Positions 1 through 4,735 of a DNA stretch of 5,970 nt are shown piece after piece (the stretch's first letter is position 1; every line of letters begins with the position of its first letter). Under the pieces are notes generated by a model. That model saw only the letters and a list, made by a program, of their open reading frames with translations. It did not search any database and had not been told where the DNA came from. Source of the DNA: Candidatus Poseidoniaceae archaeon (GTDB lineage: Archaea; Thermoplasmatota; Poseidoniia; Poseidoniales; Poseidoniaceae); contig DUKP01000110.1 of NCBI GenBank assembly GCA_013329295.1, forward strand, positions 1 through 5,970, written 5' to 3'. The position numbers and the translations under genes are program-made.

Positions 1-386
1 CCAGTATGATTTCCTGCACCAGTGCCAGAAATAAATACCTCAGTATCTAGATTGCCTCCATCATCAATCAAAATTAATGAGTTATCTGTTAACTCGAGAG
101 AAAATAAATTCTCATCTGCTTCAGTTGCTCGCCACCAAACCGATTCGGTGTATTCTATGTCGCCTAAACGACTTGCTTCATCAGCCCGCTCTATTGCTGC
201 AGATATATCATCTAGATTCATCTGAATTGCCTGTTCATTCCATCTATCTCTAGTTGATGTTTCAATATCCCATGTCCAAATACTAAATACTGACAGAAGT
301 AATACTCCAAGAAGGAATGTGAAAATGTAGCCAAGTTCACTTGCAGCACCGGATGTATCGACAACTTTTTTCGATTTATTTCTCAT
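1..386 (-). CDS. Third type IV pilin-like protein, partial (C-terminus beyond left edge)
   Basis: The reading frame is open from an ATG at 386 down to the window edge, giving about 128 residues with no stop, so the 3' end is missing. It begins MRNKSKKVVDTSGAASELGY, then has a hydrophobic helix at about residues 20-37 (IFTFLLGVLLLSVFSIWTW), and then an acidic, soluble region (about 40-128). A short basic leader, one N-terminal helix and an extracellular domain is the layout of archaeal type IV pilins and pseudopilins. A conserved Glu-Leu-Gly precedes the helix (residues 17-19). The start is set by an ATGA overlap with the stop of the 742-residue gene and by GGAGG seven bases upstream. The residues before the helix (KKVVD, TSGAASE) lack a clear Lys/Arg-Gly peptidase site, so processing is uncertain. 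It could instead be a simple membrane-anchored protein. Likely partner of the two pilin-like genes upstream of it. Confidence 0.72.
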   Translation of the reverse strand, partial: MRNKSKKVVDTSGAASELGYIFTFLLGVLLLSVFSIWTWDIETSTRDRWNEQAIQMNLDDISAAIERADEASRLGDIEYTESVWWRATEADENLFSLELTDNSLILIDDGGNLDTEVFISGTGAGNHT

Positions 387-2611
387 TCATTTGCCTCCGA
401 CATGGTTACATCAAGTGATGATAATTGTAAACTAAACTGAATAGGTTCTCCATTAGTATGCCAGACCGCTTCTGAAGTTCCAATACTTGGGTCTGGTACC
501 CAACCAACATAATCAGTTAACAAATCTAATCTACCAGGGTAAATGGTCCAGTCTAAACTTTGTTCTAAGCCACTAGCAGCTGAATTGGCTATCGCTTCGC
601 CATACGGACTGTACCATCCTCTTCTGACTTCATATGCAGTTTCTGAGGCTAGTGACTCACGATATGCAAGTTCAATGTCCAAACTCATGACTCCTGAGCC
701 CACAGTACTGTCTGAAGATGGATTAAGTGCTGGAATAGTTGATGCAAACCTTGGTCCGGGGCCAGATCTATCATTGGGTTGCTTCAATACAGTCGGTAGG
801 AATTCTGGATGATTAGTTAATACTGCTCCATTAGAATATGCAACTTCCATACCAGTTACCGATGATGTAAATTCATAGGTTAGTCTCGAAATGTGCAAAA
901 TCCATGCTGATGCTACAATGCTATAGTCGGTTTGTCCATTGTTAGCAATCAAATCGACAGAATAACTTGATGGATGAGTGCCTTGTCTCCATGCTTCTAA
1001 AATCTGAGCCTCACTCGTGCCAGAAAAAGTATTCCATGGTAATACAGTAGATATCCAGCCACTGGCAGTAGTATCAATGCCTAGGCATCTTTCAGCGCCA
1101 TCATGAGCCAATTCAATCATTCCAGAGGGTCCACTTAATCGGTAAACTCTCATTGGATGGCCTTCTAGAATAGAGATTTGGTGATTGCCAACATCGGTCG
1201 AAAATTCATAAAACGGAGAATCAAAATCAGAGGTTTGGTTAAATGAGGTATAACTAGAAAAATTCCATTGCGAACTATATCCTGCAATTTGTGTTACAAT
1301 AGAATCAACTGTGTCAGAATTATATGTCTCAAATAGATGTTCCATTCCAGATGAGAATCCTGTGTCGTGTGCTGGAACAAGTCCTGCTCCAATACTATTA
1401 GGATTTGAATTATTATTATGCCAGTAAACTAAAACATCATTGTCTATGTCGATTATAGGTGAACCAGATATCCCCGATGGAGGCCATGATATTGATTCTG
1501 TTGAGCCACTAGGTATTGAGATTCCACCACCTTTCCAAGTTGCAGTTGCAATTGAATCACTCGGGTTTGTTAATTCTAGATAACCAGTCATTTGTGGTGT
1601 CAAAAATTCTGTTCCAAGATATGAACCTGAATTAGATTTTAGATTGATTATACCACTGTTACCGGTAGTTTCCGTAAGGAGTATCATATGTGAAGGTGAA
1701 CTTGTAGTAATTTTCACAATAGATGCTTCTTGTAATGATATAGTCGTAGTCCAAGATGTACCTATTCTTGTGTCATCACTGCTTGTAACTATGTTATTTG
1801 TTTCAACACCACTTTCTGTTACTGATATTAAATTAGCATCTCGACTGATTACGCTAATTATTGAATCACCTGACGGTAATGGTATTGTCCATGATCTACC
1901 TGTATCATCAGTCTTACTTGGGTTGTCTGGAGTAATCAATGCTCCACCACCTTGTCCAGCACTAGCAATTATGGCTAATTCATGTGAAGATTCCATTTTC
2001 AAATTAGTCAATGTATTTGTGTCAATAGTTAGAGATTGATCAATATTCATTTCAATAGTTTCAAACAGAGAGTCATCAATCATTAATTTGATTTTTATTG
2101 GCCCAAGAGGAGATGCTATCCCTTGTACAGAAGTGATTTCTAAATTTTCAACCCAGTCTGGAACAGAGTAATAGAATGGCCTAGTTGGTCCAAGTCGTAA
2201 ATCATCATAGCATATTGCAGTCGTTTTACTTTCAGGGTGTTTGATCTCGATATTGTCATCAAAGTCAAGTATACCTTTCATACGAAATGTAGTCTCATCA
2301 GACCAAGTTGAAGAATACCACATCCCTCCTCTCGTACTATCCCATGTTAGACTTCCATCTAGAGGCACTAATTCTAATTCTGTCGAGTCTCCAGGCATTC
2401 CATGCTCACTTAGAATTTCAGTTTGATGTGCTAATACCATCATTTGTGATGACATGTCGTCTCGCTCTATCGAACCTTCAAGCTCTTCAATGATTGGCAG
2501 CATTGATACAAGCATCAAACCGATTATTGAAATGACTCCACCAAACAATAGAACTGTTGCAATTGCTGCTGAAACAGCTTCATCATTACGTGTTAGGTTT
2601 CGATTCATCAT
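383..2611 (-). CDS. Very large type IV pilin-like surface protein (742 aa)
   Basis: The protein has a short leader (residues 1-11, MMNRNLTRNDE), a hydrophobic helix at about 12-38 (AVSAAIATVLLFGGVISIIG and onward), an acidic stalk-like stretch at 42-52, then about 690 residues of soluble, Ser/Thr/Gly-rich, probably beta-rich sequence with 18 tryptophans. This is the layout of archaeal pilin-like proteins, but the ectodomain is several times longer than in a normal pilin subunit. I do not recognise its fold. Two related stretches start with Ser-Trp-Thr at 240 and 286. Sequons facing outside are N400, N450 and N458; the only cysteines are C134 and C509. The residue before the likely cleavage point is Asn (TRN, then DEAVS), not the usual Gly or Ala. 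The start ATG overlaps the upstream stop as ATGA, with GAGGTG eight bases before it. Such a size would suit a tip adhesin or GspK-like minor pilin; that role is inferred from architecture and context only. Confidence 0.8.
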   Translation of the reverse strand: MMNRNLTRNDEAVSAAIATVLLFGGVISIIGLMLVSMLPIIEELEGSIERDDMSSQMMVLAHQTEILSEHGMPGDSTELELVPLDGSLTWDSTRGGMWYSSTWSDETTFRMKGILDFDDNIEIKHPESKTTAICYDDLRLGPTRPFYYSVPDWVENLEITSVQGIASPLGPIKIKLMIDDSLFETIEMNIDQSLTIDTNTLTNLKMESSHELAIIASAGQGGGALITPDNPSKTDDTGRSWTIPLPSGDSIISVISRDANLISVTESGVETNNIVTSSDDTRIGTSWTTTISLQEASIVKITTSSPSHMILLTETTGNSGIINLKSNSGSYLGTEFLTPQMTGYLELTNPSDSIATATWKGGGISIPSGSTESISWPPSGISGSPIIDIDNDVLVYWHNNNSNPNSIGAGLVPAHDTGFSSGMEHLFETYNSDTVDSIVTQIAGYSSQWNFSSYTSFNQTSDFDSPFYEFSTDVGNHQISILEGHPMRVYRLSGPSGMIELAHDGAERCLGIDTTASGWISTVLPWNTFSGTSEAQILEAWRQGTHPSSYSVDLIANNGQTDYSIVASAWILHISRLTYEFTSSVTGMEVAYSNGAVLTNHPEFLPTVLKQPNDRSGPGPRFASTIPALNPSSDSTVGSGVMSLDIELAYRESLASETAYEVRRGWYSPYGEAIANSAASGLEQSLDWTIYPGRLDLLTDYVGWVPDPSIGTSEAVWHTNGEPIQFSLQLSSLDVTMSEANE
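394..398 (-). promoter_or_regulatory. Shine-Dalgarno GGAGG for the third pilin-like gene
   Basis: Read on the minus strand, GGAGG lies seven bases before the ATG at 386, inside the last codons of the upstream gene. It selects this ATG over another ATG at 390-388, which opens a frame of only four codons. With the ATGA overlap it supports translational coupling. Confidence 0.75.
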
Positions 2612-3684
2612 TCGACCAACACCTCATTTATGGAAACATCAAAGTAAACTGGCAGGCCGATGGAACTAACGCTTATTCCATCTGCCCCACTTGCTCTTTC
2701 AAACGGTGATAATCCAACAAAAGAATCAAGAGTTCCTGATGCTCTGTTTAGAGTATATTCTGTAAGCCAATTGTCATCATATTGAGGAGTTATTACTGGT
2801 GAAACTGAGTTGGTCAAAGAATATCTTACATTGAAACATTGTCCCGAAAATGGATTTAGTGAACCAGCAGATATAATCTCAATTCCTAAGTGATTAGCAC
2901 TTCCAAGACTTCTATTTACTTCGATATTGGTTAGGATTATCGATAATCTAACTCCACCGGTTGCTAATTGTTCAAATTCAATTCTAGGGAATTTACTAAT
3001 TTCCCACGCAGAATCTGCAAAGTGTTCTATTCTAGCATTATTTATCAAGTAAATTTCATGTTCACCATTGCCTAAACTGGTAATAACTCTTAATCCCGAT
3101 ATGGTATACTTCATGGTTTTGTGAATTTCTTCATCATTGTCATTTAGTACAGTTATTATGTACCAATCGGCAAGTGGCAAGTTATGAGTTACAATGCCAG
3201 TATTTACGTCAATGTTGAACTCGTTAATTCCATTTTCATCTTGAATAATCACTTTCTCTGCAGTAGAGTTTACACTTTCTACAGTAAAACTTGAAGTTGT
3301 GAAATCATTAATCTGAGTGATATCTAAAGCAGTTAAGTCAGCACTTATTGACCACAGTTCAAGATTACTAACACCTTGTAGCATAGAACTTCTCATGTTA
3401 AATTTGTGGCGGATTCCAGTGCCATCGGGTAAATCTGCCGCAACATCTATTCTATCCTCCAAACGATCTGCGATTCCATTTGCTGCATTCCAGTTTGTAT
3501 TGTCTTCAAAGTCAGAGATGTAAGGGTTAAGGAATACCCAAACTCCACCCATTATCGAAATGACCATTGCAAGCATCATTATTACACCCAAAACCTCGCT
3601 CACTGCGGTTTCATCTCCTCGTCTATTAGACTGGTTGCGCAGTCTTCTAGCGGGTGGCATGGTTTGCTCATGCTTTGGTATCAT
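2608..3684 (-). CDS. Archaeal type IV pilin-like protein (358 aa)
   Basis: The N-terminus is a class III (prepilin) signal: a basic leader ending Arg-Arg-Gly at residues 21-23, then DETAVSEVLGVIMMLAMVIS and a hydrophobic stretch to about residue 51. The AVSEVLGVIMML core resembles the SPVIGVILM-type helix of archaeal pilins (Pilin_N / former DUF1628 group), so cleavage after G23 by a PibD/EppA-type peptidase is expected. The remainder (about 52-358) is a soluble ectodomain that I cannot assign, with sequons at N139 and N257 and a single cysteine, C283. It is larger than a typical structural pilin (usually 100-200 residues). The chosen ATG at 3684 is preceded by AAGG eleven bases upstream; a second in-frame Met at residue 9 (codon 3660-3658) has no Shine-Dalgarno, but would still keep the whole signal. 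It lies 29 bp after the hydrolase gene, and its TGA overlaps the next ATG. Confidence 0.82.
   Translation of the reverse strand: MIPKHEQTMPPARRLRNQSNRRGDETAVSEVLGVIMMLAMVISIMGGVWVFLNPYISDFEDNTNWNAANGIADRLEDRIDVAADLPDGTGIRHKFNMRSSMLQGVSNLELWSISADLTALDITQINDFTTSSFTVESVNSTAEKVIIQDENGINEFNIDVNTGIVTHNLPLADWYIITVLNDNDEEIHKTMKYTISGLRVITSLGNGEHEIYLINNARIEHFADSAWEISKFPRIEFEQLATGGVRLSIILTNIEVNRSLGSANHLGIEIISAGSLNPFSGQCFNVRYSLTNSVSPVITPQYDDNWLTEYTLNRASGTLDSFVGLSPFERASGADGISVSSIGLPVYFDVSINEVLVE
2620..2625 (-). promoter_or_regulatory. Shine-Dalgarno GAGGTG for the 742-residue gene
   Basis: On the minus strand GAGGTG is followed by eight bases and then ATGATG. It matches the complement of the archaeal 16S rRNA 3' end and sits within the coding end of the preceding gene, so it supports the 2611 start (or the adjacent Met codon at 2608) and coupled translation. 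Confidence 0.7.
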
Positions 3685-3695
3685 TTAGGTATTGA

Positions 3696-3699
3696 CCTT
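3696..3699 (-). promoter_or_regulatory. Weak Shine-Dalgarno AAGG for the 358-residue pilin-like gene
   Basis: On the minus strand AAGGTCA occurs in the 29-bp gap after the hydrolase stop; AAGG is eleven bases from the ATG at 3684. The spacing is long and the match partial, but nothing comparable precedes the alternative Met at 3660, so it favours the upstream start. Confidence 0.4.
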
Positions 3700-3713
3700 G
3701 AAATGCGATAATT

Positions 3714-4538
3714 TCACACAATCTTAGAGTGATTTTTTGTTTTGGTATGGTTTGTTTCCATTTCAGTTTTTCCAATGTAATGTGACATTTCTGGGCCATC
3801 TTGTAAAGATATGTGGATGTCACCATCAAATACATCTGATATATGATACAGTACAGTAGATTCTGCAAGGTGTGGTGAATTATTTTTTTCTGAAAGATGA
3901 GTCAATACGATATTGCGCGTTGCTTTAGTACACACTTCAGCAAGGAATTGGCCTGTCTGGTTATTGGAAAGGTGACCACCTCTACCTCTTATTCGTTCTT
4001 TCAGTGAGTAAGGATAAGGTCCTGAATCCAATCTTTTTTCATCATAATTTGCTTCAATTGATATGTGCTCACAAGCATATACATGTCTTACAAGTTCATC
4101 AGTCCATGAACCTAAATCAGTTATTACTGCAGCTCTCTCGCCTTTGTAACTGGCTATAAATGCAACATTATCCGAACCAGAATGGGGTACTGGGACTGGT
4201 AAAACGCTCAATTCTTCGCCAATTTTAATCAAATCAAGTGAATCAAAATATGAGGTTAACTTAGGGTCTAATCCTAATTCTAGAGCAGTTCTTTCATTGG
4301 ATAAAATTTGCATTTTCCATTTTCTTTGAGCAATATTTGCTCCACCGCCATGATCTCCATGGTGGTGGCTAATTAAAGCACAGTCTATTTCCTCAGGGCT
4401 TATTCCAAGTAATCCTAATCTTTTTTCTAATTGAGCACCACTAAATCCTTGGTCAATTAGTACTTTCACTTCATCAGTTTCTAGTAAAGTCGAGTTTCCC
4501 CGACTACCTGTTCCCAAATGGGTGATTCGTAAAGTCAT
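3714..4538 (-). CDS. YycJ/WalJ-family metallo-beta-lactamase-fold hydrolase
   Basis: This 274-residue soluble protein is a cytoplasmic metal-dependent hydrolase of the MBL superfamily. It opens with the family's strand and turn (LGTGSRGNSTLLE, 8-20), followed by VLIDQGFSG (26-34). The metal site H-x-H-x-D-H is H58, H60, D62, H63 (SHHHGDH). Further expected ligands are H119 (VPHSG), D141 (ITDLG) and H214 (LTHLSEKNN). ANYDEKRL (163-170), GPYPYSLKERI (173-183) and GHLSN (188-192) are typical of the YycJ/WalJ branch, and the length fits that family (about 260-270). All catalytic positions are present, so it should be active. Bacterial relatives have been linked to cell-wall regulation and reported as nucleases; the archaeal substrate is unknown. 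The last 18 or so residues are a polar Lys/Thr/Asn-rich tail outside the fold. The start ATG is the first codon before the conserved strand and has only a weak upstream GGAT, so the leader may be short or absent. It is the first gene of the minus-strand set. Confidence 0.88.
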   Translation of the reverse strand: MTLRITHLGTGSRGNSTLLETDEVKVLIDQGFSGAQLEKRLGLLGISPEEIDCALISHHHGDHGGGANIAQRKWKMQILSNERTALELGLDPKLTSYFDSLDLIKIGEELSVLPVPVPHSGSDNVAFIASYKGERAAVITDLGSWTDELVRHVYACEHISIEANYDEKRLDSGPYPYSLKERIRGRGGHLSNNQTGQFLAEVCTKATRNIVLTHLSEKNNSPHLAESTVLYHISDVFDGDIHISLQDGPEMSHYIGKTEMETNHTKTKNHSKIV

Positions 4539-4572
4539 GCTAATATCCGACTGCGAGCGCGTAAAGGTATTG

Positions 4573-4578
4573 AATAAA
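4573..4578 (-). promoter_or_regulatory. Candidate TATA element for the minus-strand operon
   Basis: Read on the minus strand the sequence is CGATTTATTCAAT, with TTTATT at the core. A start site about 25 bases downstream would fall near 4550, leaving a leader of roughly 12 bases, in keeping with the weak Shine-Dalgarno of the hydrolase. A second AT-rich alternative, TTTTTAT, lies about 20 bases further upstream (4597-4591). Both are by-eye matches only. Confidence 0.3.
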
Positions 4579-4588
4579 TCGCTGTGTG

Positions 4589-4600
4589 CGATAAAAATCG
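4589..4600. repeat. Short inverted repeat CGAT-AAAA-ATCG in the divergent intergenic region
   Basis: Perfect four-base arms around an AAAA centre lie between the two divergent genes. It could be an operator half-site pair, or simply part of an AT-rich promoter element for the minus strand. Arms this short occur often by chance. Confidence 0.25.
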
Positions 4601-4724
4601 TCCCGTTTTGAAAGGTCTTGGCTGGATATCGAGATGAAATGTTTGAGTTTTTGTCGGAACATCACTCCATCATACTCTTAAGGGTAATCAATGAGTCAGC
4701 CAGTGTGAAGCGTATGCTTTGTAC

Positions 4725-4731
4725 GAGGTGA
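4725..4731 (+). promoter_or_regulatory. Shine-Dalgarno GAGGTGA setting a GTG start
   Basis: A seven-base match to the complement of the archaeal 16S rRNA 3' end lies four bases before GTG at 4736. The frame upstream closes at a TGA (4706-4708) with no other start codon between, so this site decides the unusual GTG start. Confidence 0.8.
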
Positions 4732-4735
4732 GCAA

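Larger units (their letters stand above)
4539..4735. other. Divergent intergenic region with two outward promoters expected
   Basis: These 197 bases separate the start of the minus-strand hydrolase operon from the plus-strand repeat protein, so both transcripts must begin here or inside the neighbouring starts. I see TATA-like candidates for the minus side, no convincing TATA box for the plus side, one small inverted repeat (4589-4600), and a 30-codon ORF (4639-4731) of doubtful reality. No tRNA, terminator hairpin or riboswitch-like fold is evident. Confidence 0.6.

Noticed and set aside
543..812. 89-codon plus-strand ORF opposite the 742-residue gene
   Set aside because: It lies fully inside a long coding frame with recognisable N-terminal features and has no Shine-Dalgarno or domain of its own; the same applies to the plus-strand frames at 22-225, 1644-2039, 2241-2426, 2308-2493, 2454-2669 and 3317-3523.
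3668..3868. 66-codon minus-strand ORF overlapping the end of the hydrolase gene
   Set aside because: It is out of frame with the hydrolase, which is conserved through H214 and the LSEKNN motif, and its end overlaps the start of the pilin-like gene. The composition is typical of a shadow frame.
4669..4684. TATA box for the plus-strand gene around CATACTCTTAAGGG
   Set aside because: The match to an archaeal TATA element is poor and no better candidate stands out, so I did not list a promoter for this side.
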